A stretch of 64,000 bases of DNA from JBBKWU01 sp037969035. GTDB taxonomy: Bacteria > Pseudomonadota > Alphaproteobacteria > Micavibrionales > Micavibrionaceae. The stretch lies in contig JBBKWU010000012.1 of the NCBI GenBank assembly GCA_037969035.1, positions 222,153 to 286,152 on the forward strand, read 5' to 3'. The notes below the pieces were generated by a model. It saw only the letters and a list, made by a program, of their open reading frames with translations. It did no database searches and was not told where the DNA came from. This document shows positions 1 to 7,368 of the stretch, piece by piece. Numbering within the stretch: position 1 is the stretch's first letter; every line of letters begins with the position of its first letter. A program made the position numbers and the translations under genes.

Positions 1-254
1 GGCTTAATCAGCGTTTCTGTATGGTGCGATCGTGCCGCAAACATTAGTAAAGCTTGTGCTGCAACAGGCCAACTTGCACCACCATGGGCAACGAATAAAT
101 CCCGCATCGCTTCACCAGCATCACTGCCGCCCGGCTCACGGGTTAAAACAACGCTATGCCCTGCTGCTTCCAGATTTGCGACAAGCCGCGCAATTTGTGT
201 GGATTTACCACTGCCCTCACCGCCCTCAAGCGTTATAAAAAGGCCTCGCTGCAT
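1..254 (-). CDS. tmk: Thymidylate kinase, N-terminal part (cut by window edge)
   Basis: Phosphorylates dTMP to dTDP with ATP in the cytosol, for DNA precursor supply. Read on the minus strand from the ATG at 254, the protein begins MQRGLFITLEGGEGSGKST, which carries the P-loop of the family, and then shows the REPGG motif of the dTMP-binding LID/DR(E) region. Only about 84 codons lie in the window; the rest is beyond base 1. Its start sits one base from the stop of the upstream carboxypeptidase gene (stop at 256-258), so the two are almost certainly co-transcribed. Identification rests on two clear motifs. Confidence 0.93.
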   Translation of the reverse strand, partial: MQRGLFITLEGGEGSGKSTQIARLVANLEAAGHSVVLTREPGGSDAGEAMRDLFVAHGGASWPVAAQALLMFAARSHHTETLIK

Positions 255-255
255 T

Positions 256-1404
256 CTAGCTATCCACACTTCCGCTGATCAACATTTTTGTTTTCATCCA
301 TGTCTTAGCGAAGATGTTCAAACCCTTAACGCTTTTGCCGCTATACAACGGTAGCTCAAGCGTTTCACCGCGCGGCACGCTGATTTTCAATGTGCCGACT
401 TCATCGCCTTTTGCTATGGGGGCTATCAAAGGCGAATTGTAAATAACTTCGACCTTAAGGTCGTTTTTCAAGTTTTGTGGAATGGTGACTTTAAGATCAT
501 CTTTCAAAACCAACGGTACAGAAGTTTCTTGTCCCACCGCAACATTTGCGGCGATTACCTCAGCGTCACGCGTGAATAGCGTATAGTTTTTAAATCCGCG
601 CAAACCCCAATCCAGCAAACGTGCGCCTTCTTGCGCCCGCGCTTTACCGTCTTCAAGGCCGTTCACAATCATTATCACACGGCGGCCATCACGAATACCT
701 GATGCCATCAAGCCATAGCCGCCATCTTCGGTGTGACCTGTTTTAAGGCCATCCGCGCCGATATCACGGTACAAAAGCGGATTGCGGTTTTGCTGGTTGA
801 TATTGTTATAGGTAAATTCTTCTTCGTTGAAATAATGGTAATATTCAGGGAAGTCTTTAATCAAATGAAAAGCGAGCGTCGCAAGGTCACGCGCCGTTGA
901 ATAGTGATCTGAATCAGGCCAACCACTTGCGTTCATAAAATGGCTACTGTTCATGCCGAGCTCTTTTGCTTTTGCGGTGATAGATGTTGCAAAATCATCT
1001 TCACTACCCGCAAGGCCTTCGGCCAGAACAACCGTTGCGTCGTTGCCGGATTGAACAACAACACCGCGCACCAAATCCTCAACCTTTACTGTTTTATCAA
1101 CTTCGACAAACATTTTAGAGCCGCCCATGCGCCAAGCTTTTTCACTGACCTTCAATTCGGTCTCCAGTGAAAGTTTGCCATTACGTAAGGCTTCAAAAAC
1201 CATATACATCGTCATGGTTTTGCTCATCGACGATGTGGGCATACGCTCATCCGCGTTTTTCTCAAACAGCACCATGCCTGTGTCATAGTCCACGATAATG
1301 GCTTGTTTGGCCGATGTGTGGTCGGTCTGCGCGTTTGCAGACATAACAGGCGTCAGTGCCATAAAAACAGCCAACGTCAGGACAAGTAAAATCCTTTGAA
1401 ACAT
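256..1404 (-). CDS. dacC: D-alanyl-D-alanine carboxypeptidase (low-molecular-weight PBP, DacC/DacA type)
   Basis: Periplasmic serine peptidase that trims the terminal D-Ala from peptidoglycan pentapeptides. The 382-residue protein has a signal peptide ending about SANA-Q and the three penicillin-binding motifs in order: SMSK (SxxK, catalytic Ser) near residue 58, SGN near 118 and KTG near 221. The C-terminal part (about 280-370) matches the small beta domain of PBP5-type enzymes, and the end may be a membrane-associating helix. It is the promoter-proximal neighbour of tmk and follows rlpA and mltB on the same strand, forming a cell-wall gene cluster. Which Dac paralogue it is cannot be told from sequence alone. 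Confidence 0.93.
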   Translation of the reverse strand: MFQRILLVLTLAVFMALTPVMSANAQTDHTSAKQAIIVDYDTGMVLFEKNADERMPTSSMSKTMTMYMVFEALRNGKLSLETELKVSEKAWRMGGSKMFVEVDKTVKVEDLVRGVVVQSGNDATVVLAEGLAGSEDDFATSITAKAKELGMNSSHFMNASGWPDSDHYSTARDLATLAFHLIKDFPEYYHYFNEEEFTYNNINQQNRNPLLYRDIGADGLKTGHTEDGGYGLMASGIRDGRRVIMIVNGLEDGKARAQEGARLLDWGLRGFKNYTLFTRDAEVIAANVAVGQETSVPLVLKDDLKVTIPQNLKNDLKVEVIYNSPLIAPIAKGDEVGTLKISVPRGETLELPLYSGKSVKGLNIFAKTWMKTKMLISGSVDS

Positions 1405-1429
1405 AATAAGAACCTCTGTGATTTAAAGT

Positions 1430-2470
1430 TTATTCCACGACTATAATAGCCGCATTATTACCAGACGCAACCAATCGTTCAAGCATTGAGTCTGCTTGCC
1501 CGACAGATGCGATAGGCCCCACACGCACACGATAAAACTGCTTGCCGTTCACGAGCGCGGGATAGACATTAGAGGGGCCAAATGAGGCCAATTTACGGCT
1601 TAAACTCTGCGCATTATCATGCACCGAGAACGAGCCTGCCTGCACATAAATATTGGTTTGCATCACAGGAAGCTCTGTCACGATCGGGTCAGGGTAAAAG
1701 TTGCCGTCACGCACGTGACCGGGTGTGACATTGGTAAGCGCGCCGCGTGACGTCATTTCCTGCGAGGTTAGCGTTTCTTGCTGGACAGGCTGGAGCGAAG
1801 CCGTTTGATATTGTTGCTGCTGTTGCTGTACTTGCTGTGAAGGCTGCGAGCGCAATGCTTCGGTATTATCCCGCGCGGCACTTGCTACACGAACAGACTG
1901 CCCTGGCAATCTACCGTCACGATTAACAGCAACTTCATAACCGCTTGTGTCGATGCCTTGCTTGGCAGCTTGCGCTATTTGAAGGCTCTCTTGCTTCATG
2001 ACCTGAATTTTAACTTTGGCTGTCCCTGCGTTTTTAAAGCCTAAAAGCTCTGCTGCCCGTTTGGACAAATCTATCACACGACCACGGCTATAGGGGCCAC
2101 GATCATTCACGCGCACAACCAACGAACGTCCGTTATCAAGGTTCGTTACCCGCACAAGTGAAGGCATTTGCAGTGTTTTATGCGCCGCCGTTAATTCGTT
2201 CATATCGAAAATTTCACCGTTGGCGGTTTGCTTGCCGTGAAATTGCGGCCCATACCAAGAGGCAATGCCTGTTTCTTCATATTCGTAATCTTCGCGTGGT
2301 GTGTAGGTTTTACCTTTGATTTTATAAGGTGAGCCTACTTTGAATGTTCCTTCGCTCTTTGATGGTGGGTTAATCTTTTTGGTTAAATGCGAGACATACT
2401 GAACCTCGGTACACCCCGCAAGAAAAACAAAACAAACAAAAACAGACAAAAGACGTGAAATTAAAGACAT
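1430..2470 (-). CDS. rlpA: Septal ring lytic transglycosylase RlpA family lipoprotein with SPOR domain
   Basis: RlpA proteins cleave denuded glycan strands at the septum and help separate daughter cells. The 346-residue protein starts with a lipoprotein signal ending LAGC (lipidated Cys20), followed by a double-psi beta-barrel domain (about 65-160) with the family signatures ASWYG, TANGE, AAHKTL and VRVNDRGP, a Gln-rich linker, and a C-terminal SPOR domain (about 270-346) that binds denuded peptidoglycan. It lies between mltB and dacC on the same strand with 25 and 55 bp gaps. The linker has a CAG/CAA run encoding consecutive Gln that could vary in length. Confidence 0.93.
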   Translation of the reverse strand: MSLISRLLSVFVCFVFLAGCTEVQYVSHLTKKINPPSKSEGTFKVGSPYKIKGKTYTPREDYEYEETGIASWYGPQFHGKQTANGEIFDMNELTAAHKTLQMPSLVRVTNLDNGRSLVVRVNDRGPYSRGRVIDLSKRAAELLGFKNAGTAKVKIQVMKQESLQIAQAAKQGIDTSGYEVAVNRDGRLPGQSVRVASAARDNTEALRSQPSQQVQQQQQQYQTASLQPVQQETLTSQEMTSRGALTNVTPGHVRDGNFYPDPIVTELPVMQTNIYVQAGSFSVHDNAQSLSRKLASFGPSNVYPALVNGKQFYRVRVGPIASVGQADSMLERLVASGNNAAIIVVE

Positions 2471-2525
2471 ACTTACTCTCGATATATAAACGATGTTAAA
2501 AATAAATGCGGAATCAAAAACTTAC

Positions 2526-3503
2526 TTACTGCGCGATCGCATCCGCCAAAAGGCCAACAGAGGTCGCAAAATAATCAGAACGGTTCCATTTTTTGATGGT
2601 GTTAAAATTACTATAGGTCAGATAAGCAGGCCCCGTAATTCCATCTGGTGCGGTAACTGAGGCTTTGATCCCTTCCGCTGTTGGCAATGCTGTATTTCCC
2701 ACGGCACGAACGCCTAAACGCTCCCACTCTGCCAGAGATTTAGTCACGTCTTTATCGGCCAATGCGGCGTTAAAGCCAGCAGGCAAGATAACCTGCCGCC
2801 CCCAACGCTCATCGCCGCGCCAACCACTACGGGCAAGGTAGTTGGCGGTTGAGGCAAATATATCAGGTTTACTATTCCAGATATCTTTGCGACCGTCATT
2901 ATTGTAATCCTGCGCGTAAGCCATGAAGCTCGAAGGCATGAATTGGTTTTGACCCATCGCTCCCGCCCATGACCCTGTCATGTCATCAAGCGCGATATGT
3001 CCACCATCGACAATTTTAAGCGCCGTCATAAGTTCTTTGGTGAAAAACTCACTACGGCGACCATCCCAAGCCAATGTCGAGAGCGCTCGCACAAGGTTAA
3101 AACCGCCCGTGTTACTGCCGTAATTGGTTTCAATTCCCCACAGCGCCACGATATATTGCGGTTGGACATCATATTTAGCACTAATTTCATCGAGTAACGC
3201 GCGGTTTTCCGCAAACATCTCGCGACCCTTTTTAATGCGTATCTGGTTCACTATTTTTTCGCGATATTCCACAAATGTCATTGTGCCCTCAGGCTGCTTG
3301 CGATCAAGCTCTATCACGCGTTCATGCGGCGTCAGGGTGCTCGCAAACGCCTTCTCAACCAGCGCGTCTGAAATACCTTCGCTTTTTGCAGTTGCTTTGA
3401 TATCGATCAGCCAATCAGCAAACGGTTTTGCCTCTGCCATCGCGCTTTGTGCGCTTAAAAAAACTAGTGTAAAGGCGGAGATGGCGCAATATCTGAAATT
3501 CAT
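2526..3503 (-). CDS. mltB: Lytic murein transglycosylase (MltB family)
   Basis: Periplasmic enzyme cleaving the MurNAc-GlcNAc bond of peptidoglycan with 1,6-anhydro product formation. The 325-residue protein has a signal peptide (AQSAMA) and the MltB-type SLT fold: the ALWGIETNYG segment near residues 120-130 holds the catalytic Glu, followed by the TLAWDGRR and GSWAGAMGQNQFMPSSF motifs and the YNNDGRKDIW calcium-loop-like stretch. No lipobox Cys is seen, so it looks soluble like alphaproteobacterial SltB/MltB homologues. No peptidoglycan-binding domain is appended at the C terminus. First in the mltB-rlpA-dacC-tmk series. Confidence 0.92.
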   Translation of the reverse strand: MNFRYCAISAFTLVFLSAQSAMAEAKPFADWLIDIKATAKSEGISDALVEKAFASTLTPHERVIELDRKQPEGTMTFVEYREKIVNQIRIKKGREMFAENRALLDEISAKYDVQPQYIVALWGIETNYGSNTGGFNLVRALSTLAWDGRRSEFFTKELMTALKIVDGGHIALDDMTGSWAGAMGQNQFMPSSFMAYAQDYNNDGRKDIWNSKPDIFASTANYLARSGWRGDERWGRQVILPAGFNAALADKDVTKSLAEWERLGVRAVGNTALPTAEGIKASVTAPDGITGPAYLTYSNFNTIKKWNRSDYFATSVGLLADAIAQ

Positions 3504-3528
3504 GTTATTTCCCTGTTCTCGTGTTGCA

Positions 3529-4329
3529 TTAATTTGCTGTGGCTTCTGTAGTTTTAGCAGATGTAATTTTGCCTGTCAGCCTGTAAAGCCAAGTGCCCAC
3601 AACTTCATGCAAGGCCAAATCGAGCTCCGTTAAATTTTGTGGCAACTCGGTCAAAGACGGCATCCAGCTATATTTTAAATCTGTTCGAAAGTCAGACGGA
3701 TAAGGAATAACATCCCAGCCCGCAGATTGAAACACCGCGATGCTGCGCGGCATATGATATGCGGATGTCACCAAAACCCATTGCTCGGTTGGTAAAGGCC
3801 GTAATAAATCCCGTGTGAATGTGGCATTTTCAAATGTATTGCGTGATTCTTCTTCATAGACAATCGCATCATCGACAAAGCCAAAATCGTTGATAAATCT
3901 CTGCACGTCTTTGGACTCAGGTTTTTTACTGCCGCCCAAAATCCCGTTACCGCCTGAGAACACCAAAAGTGATTCGGGGTAAATTTGGCTTAACAGCAAC
4001 CCATCCAACACGCGCTCGATATTATCATTCGCAACAATTCTGTCATGTATTAATGAATGTTCTGTTGTAAACGTGCCGCCCAAAACGACGATGCCATCCA
4101 CATATCCATTGACATTAGGCTCCGTATATTGTTTTTCCAAATACACCAACAAGTTAGGACCAACAGGAAATGCACCTAAAACAATAAACATCACCACGCC
4201 GCATGATAAAATCCAAAGCCCTACTCGCTTTTTAAACAGGCATAAAGCCCAACCAAGCAGTACAAAAACAAAGATCACAACCAGCGGCGAAAACAACAAA
4301 CCCAGAGCTTTAAAGAAAAAATATTCCAT
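3529..4329 (-). CDS. YdcF/ElyC/SanA-type DUF218 membrane protein
   Basis: DUF218 proteins of the ElyC type affect envelope integrity and polyprenol-linked precursor use; the exact reaction is not settled. This 266-residue protein has two N-terminal membrane segments (about 8-28 and 35-58) and then the DUF218 core with the signatures DGIVVLGG (near residue 80), LVFSGGNG, ESRNTFENA and LVTSAYHMPRS, the usual conserved positions of the family. The order (two TM helices plus core) matches ElyC rather than short YdcF. It lies 25 bp ahead of mltB on the same strand, fitting a role in wall biogenesis. Confidence 0.85.
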   Translation of the reverse strand: MEYFFFKALGLLFSPLVVIFVFVLLGWALCLFKKRVGLWILSCGVVMFIVLGAFPVGPNLLVYLEKQYTEPNVNGYVDGIVVLGGTFTTEHSLIHDRIVANDNIERVLDGLLLSQIYPESLLVFSGGNGILGGSKKPESKDVQRFINDFGFVDDAIVYEEESRNTFENATFTRDLLRPLPTEQWVLVTSAYHMPRSIAVFQSAGWDVIPYPSDFRTDLKYSWMPSLTELPQNLTELDLALHEVVGTWLYRLTGKITSAKTTEATAN

Positions 4330-4419
4330 AAATGCAAAAATAACGATATTAGGACTTTACGTACAGGGAAAAAATTGAGTATGAAAGAGCAGACGCATCA
4401 ACTTGCGCTTTCTTGGTAC

Positions 4420-4509
4420 GGAGGAGTGGCAGAGTGGTTGAATGCACCGGTCTTGAAAACCGGCATAGGTGCGAGCCTATCCAGGGTTCGAATCCCTGCT
4501 CCTCCGCCA
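4420..4509 (+). tRNA. tRNA-Ser(UGA)
   Basis: A 90-nt class II tRNA with a 7-bp acceptor stem GGAGGAG/CTCCTCC, an extended variable arm (ATAGGTGCGAGCCTAT pairs internally), T-loop GGTTCGAATCC and encoded CCA (4507-4509). The anticodon loop CTTGAAA within stem CCGGT/ACCGG gives anticodon TGA at 4454-4456, reading UCA. Confidence 0.97.
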
Positions 4510-4531
4510 CTTACAGAATTAGGACTCTTAC

Positions 4532-5281
4532 ATGACTCTACGTAAAAAACTCACCATATCTCTCATAATTGCCGATATGCTTTTCTTTGCGCCAATGACG
4601 GCTGCAAATGCCTCGACAACAGGTGCTGTTGGCGGTGCTAGTATTGAAAAAAGCAAAACCGCCGTTGATTTTCGCGTTGGATATAGCGATGCAGAAAAAA
4701 CGTCATCACAGAATGAACGTCTACGTTTACGCACACATATTGATTATGGCGTGACCGACTATTATGCGCTGCGCTTGATTTTTGCGACCGACAAACGCAA
4801 AGGCGACAATATGGAAGCCGAGGGCCTAAGCATTGAAAATCGTTTTTACCTGCTTCACGCAGATGAATATGGTTTTGATTTTGGCATTCGCTTAAAATAC
4901 ACACTAAAAGACGGCGACAAAAAACCTGACTCCGCAGGATTAGGGTTTTACCAACAAATCCCACTTGACCAATGGAAAGTTCGCTTCAATGAAACAATAA
5001 GTCACGAAATCGGCGAAGACAGCGAAGACGGCATTTCCGTTGAAATCCGTTCACAGGCAATGTACAGCCTTGAAAACAAAATGAGCGTGGGCATTGAAAG
5101 CTTCAATGATTTCGGCAATTTGAATGATCAATCAGGGTATAACGCCCAAAGCCATACAATCGGCCCTGTCATCAAAGGCAAGATATTCAATGATATCGGC
5201 TATGAAACAGGCTATCGCGCAGGAATTTCCGATGGTGCGCCCGATCACAGCTTCAAACTGTTTCTGTCAAAATCTTTTTGA
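4532..5281 (+). CDS. Exported beta-barrel-like protein, function unknown
   Basis: A 249-residue protein with a cleavable signal peptide (hydrophobic 7-22, cleavage near ANAS). The mature part is rich in alternating polar and aromatic strands (for example YYALRLIF, YGFDFGIRLKY, YRAGISDGA) and ends in Phe after KLFLSKSF, the C-terminal signature recognised by the BAM complex. This pattern indicates a small outer-membrane beta-barrel of roughly 10-12 strands. I do not recognise a named family. It starts 22 bp after tRNA-Ser(UGA), perhaps sharing that promoter, and ends convergently 6 bp from the antiporter gene. Confidence 0.75.
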   Translation: MTLRKKLTISLIIADMLFFAPMTAANASTTGAVGGASIEKSKTAVDFRVGYSDAEKTSSQNERLRLRTHIDYGVTDYYALRLIFATDKRKGDNMEAEGLSIENRFYLLHADEYGFDFGIRLKYTLKDGDKKPDSAGLGFYQQIPLDQWKVRFNETISHEIGEDSEDGISVEIRSQAMYSLENKMSVGIESFNDFGNLNDQSGYNAQSHTIGPVIKGKIFNDIGYETGYRAGISDGAPDHSFKLFLSKSF

Positions 5282-5287
5282 CAGACC

Positions 5288-6271
5288 TTATGCGCCTAAG
5301 CTCCCACTCAGATAGAGCCAGGCCATATAACATCCATAAGCCAAAAGAAATACACCGCCGCTCACGCGGCCAAATTTTTTGAAAAAGAAGATCATGGCCA
5401 ACATCACCACGGATATCCCAAGCGTAAGCGGAATATCGAACACCGCTATTTGCCCCGTAATTGGCACAGGTTTAATCAACGCGGTAATGCCGAGGATCGA
5501 TAATATATTGAACAAATTACTGCCCAATATATTGCCAATAATAACATCAGAGTTCTTTTTCAGCGCTGCCGATATGGCTGTTGCTAGTTCTGGCAATGAT
5601 GTTCCAATCGCAACAAGAGACAAACCGATCACGGCTTCGGAAATACCAATCTCCCGCGCCAAACTGCTCGCGCCCCTCACCAATAAATCAGCGCCCAACA
5701 CCAACATAGCAATACCCACTATGCTCATAAGAATAGACGCGCCAATTCCTAATTGACCACCATCATCAAATTCCTGTGCTTCGTGCTCATGAACCGTACC
5801 GCCTGCCCCTGCCGCCATACGCGCCTTGTCCTTGCGCTCGCTCTTGTAAGAATAAAAGAGATACCCAACAAGCGACAACACCATCAGCGCACCAACCAAG
5901 CTCGGAATAATCGTCATATAAGACAACCCCAAAAGTGCAGCGCTTGCCCCAAACACAGCAAAGGCATCCCTTAAAATGGCTTTGTCCTTGCAAATAACAG
6001 GTGTCAGCACAGCGGCTATCCCTAAAATCAAAAGCACGTTGGCGATATTACTGCCCACAACGTTGCCGAGCGCAATATCTGGTTGGTTATTCAAGGACGC
6101 TTTGATCGAAACCAAAAGCTCTGGCGCGGAGGTGCCAAATCCCACAACAACAACGCCGATCAATATGGCCGATATTCCCAGTCGTTTTGAGATAGAAACG
6201 CTACCCCGAACAAGCCCCTCACCACCGATAAACAAAAGTACCAACCCCGCAACCACAAACAAAAAGTCCAT
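5288..6271 (-). CDS. Calcium/sodium antiporter (CaCA family, YrbG type)
   Basis: Inner-membrane cation/Ca2+ exchanger. The 327-residue protein has about ten hydrophobic segments in two inverted halves, each with the alpha-repeat that forms the ion pathway: GFGTSAPELLVS...GNVVGSN (near residues 45-80) and AIGTSLPELATA...GNILGSN (near 220-255). A central hydrophilic loop (about 145-170) contains charged and His residues. Length matches the YrbG/CaX family. It is transcribed alone on the minus strand, convergent with the beta-barrel gene. Confidence 0.93.
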   Translation of the reverse strand: MDFLFVVAGLVLLFIGGEGLVRGSVSISKRLGISAILIGVVVVGFGTSAPELLVSIKASLNNQPDIALGNVVGSNIANVLLILGIAAVLTPVICKDKAILRDAFAVFGASAALLGLSYMTIIPSLVGALMVLSLVGYLFYSYKSERKDKARMAAGAGGTVHEHEAQEFDDGGQLGIGASILMSIVGIAMLVLGADLLVRGASSLAREIGISEAVIGLSLVAIGTSLPELATAISAALKKNSDVIIGNILGSNLFNILSILGITALIKPVPITGQIAVFDIPLTLGISVVMLAMIFFFKKFGRVSGGVFLLAYGCYMAWLYLSGSLGA

Positions 6272-6353
6272 TGACGAAAAATCCCTTCTTTCAAAGCTTA
6301 CGTGTCAAATATTGAGCATCAATTTATAGAAAAAATTTAGAACGTTTCTCAAT

Positions 6354-6378
6354 ATATTCTATAACGCTAATAGAATAT
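6354..6378. repeat. Inverted repeat, 9-bp perfect arms
   Basis: ATATTCTAT, 7-nt spacer, ATAGAATAT. It lies in the 211-bp AT-rich gap between the antiporter start (6271) and tRNA-Ser(CGA), about 85 bp upstream of the antiporter start and 105 bp before the tRNA. No T-tract follows, so it looks more like an operator or AT-rich cruciform than a terminator. The rest of the gap shows nothing else I can support. Confidence 0.5.
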
Positions 6379-6482
6379 ACAGGAAAAAAAAGAGCATAAA
6401 AAAACATCAAACCCATTTACAAAAATTTGATCCTATGGCATCGGTAACGGCTTGAATGCTGGGTCACACATACTATTACTAT

Positions 6483-6574
6483 GGACAGGTGGCAGAGCCT
6501 GGTTGAACGCGCCGCACTCGAAATGCGGTATACGTGCGAACGTATCGAGGGTTCGAATCCCTCCCTGTCCGCCA
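6483..6574 (+). tRNA. tRNA-Ser(CGA)
   Basis: A 92-nt class II tRNA: acceptor stem GGACAGG/CCTGTCC, long variable arm, GGTTCGAATCC T-loop, encoded CCA (6572-6574). The anticodon loop CTCGAAA between CCGCA and TGCGG gives CGA at 6519-6521, reading UCG. It is the second tRNA-Ser in 2.1 kb. Confidence 0.97.
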
Positions 6575-6635
6575 TGAACAACACGCAAAGCCTATTTTTC
6601 TGGTAAACCAAATACTAAATGCGAAGAGCACCTCT

Positions 6636-6887
6636 ATGACTAAAAATAAAATTCTCGGCGGGGTCGTTCACGATATGCCCGCAGACTTTCAAAAGGCATT
6701 AATAGCTGTTCCCGAAGCATTAAAAACGTGGAACGATACCACGCCTCTCGCACGTAATGAATGGATATGCTGGATTGAATCTGCCAAAAAATCAGAAACA
6801 CGCCATCGACGGATTGAATGGGGTTGCACCAGCCTAAAAGAGGGAAAGCGCAGACCTTGCTGTTGGGCGGGCTGCTCGCATCGATAG
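6636..6887 (+). CDS. YdeI/OmpD-associated family protein (short)
   Basis: An 83-residue protein starting at the ATG at 6636. It matches the C-terminal helical half of the YdeI/OmpD-associated family: a DMPADFQKALIAVPEALKTW-like helix, then ARNEWICWIESAKKSETRHRRI and a KEGKRRPCCW end. The family is linked to resistance to cationic peptides or bacteriocins, but the mechanism is unclear. The N-terminal DUF1905-like barrel of longer homologues is absent; short stand-alone versions are known, so it need not be broken. It follows tRNA-Ser(CGA) by 61 bp. Cys-rich end (CCWAGC) is notable. Confidence 0.75.
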   Translation: MTKNKILGGVVHDMPADFQKALIAVPEALKTWNDTTPLARNEWICWIESAKKSETRHRRIEWGCTSLKEGKRRPCCWAGCSHR

Positions 6888-6914
6888 TGCACAATTTTAA
6901 AACCGCTTAGCCTG

Positions 6915-7283
6915 TTAGCCCAAAACGCTATTCAGCGTGGCTTTAAGCACGCGGAAATCGACGGGTTTTTCGAGGTATGCGGCAGGGTTTAAATCTTTTA
7001 CCGCTTCTTTGTCCTCGTTCGTTGTTAGTGCTGTCATGAAAATAAACGGGATATCACGATATTGTGGGTAAACGCCACGGATACGCTCCAAAAGCTCCAT
7101 CCCTGTCATTGCAGGCATCGCACGGTCACAAAGCACGGCATCAGGCTCAATCGCCCGCATCATCTCAATACCTTCAACGCCATTATGCGCGATATGTACC
7201 TTATATCCTTCGGCTGTCAGTTCTTCGTTAAGAATGTCACAAAGGCTTTCTTCGTCTTCGATGACCAAAATGTTTTTCTGCAT
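6915..7283 (-). CDS. Single-domain response regulator
   Basis: A 122-residue CheY-like receiver with no output domain. The acidic pair D10/E11, phospho-acceptor D53 (LCDRAMP), T84 and K106 (EKP) are all present, so it should accept a phosphoryl group. It is downstream of the histidine kinase at 7369-8919 on the same strand with an 85-bp gap, and is the likely partner. Such stand-alone receivers act by protein contact or as a phosphorelay intermediate; no target is evident here. A perfect 18-bp palindrome lies 28 bp upstream of its start. Confidence 0.93.
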   Translation of the reverse strand: MQKNILVIEDEESLCDILNEELTAEGYKVHIAHNGVEGIEMMRAIEPDAVLCDRAMPAMTGMELLERIRGVYPQYRDIPFIFMTALTTNEDKEAVKDLNPAAYLEKPVDFRVLKATLNSVLG

Positions 7284-7310
7284 ATATCCCCACAGTTACG
7301 CTGGTAAATT

Positions 7311-7328
7311 AGTATAATCGATTATACT
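7311..7328. promoter_or_regulatory. Perfect 18-bp palindrome, possible operator
   Basis: AGTATAATCGATTATACT is a perfect palindrome in the 85-bp gap between the histidine kinase stop and the response-regulator start. The TATAAT inside it is also a consensus -10 hexamer, on both strands, so it could combine a promoter element with a dimer-binding site. No T-tract makes it a terminator. Confidence 0.5.
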
Positions 7329-7368
7329 TATATTTTAATTCATTCACGCTGCAAAGCACAATAAATAT

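Noticed and set aside
4073..4378. 101-codon frame opposite the DUF218 gene
   Set aside because: Antisense shadow of membrane-segment codons without ribosome site.
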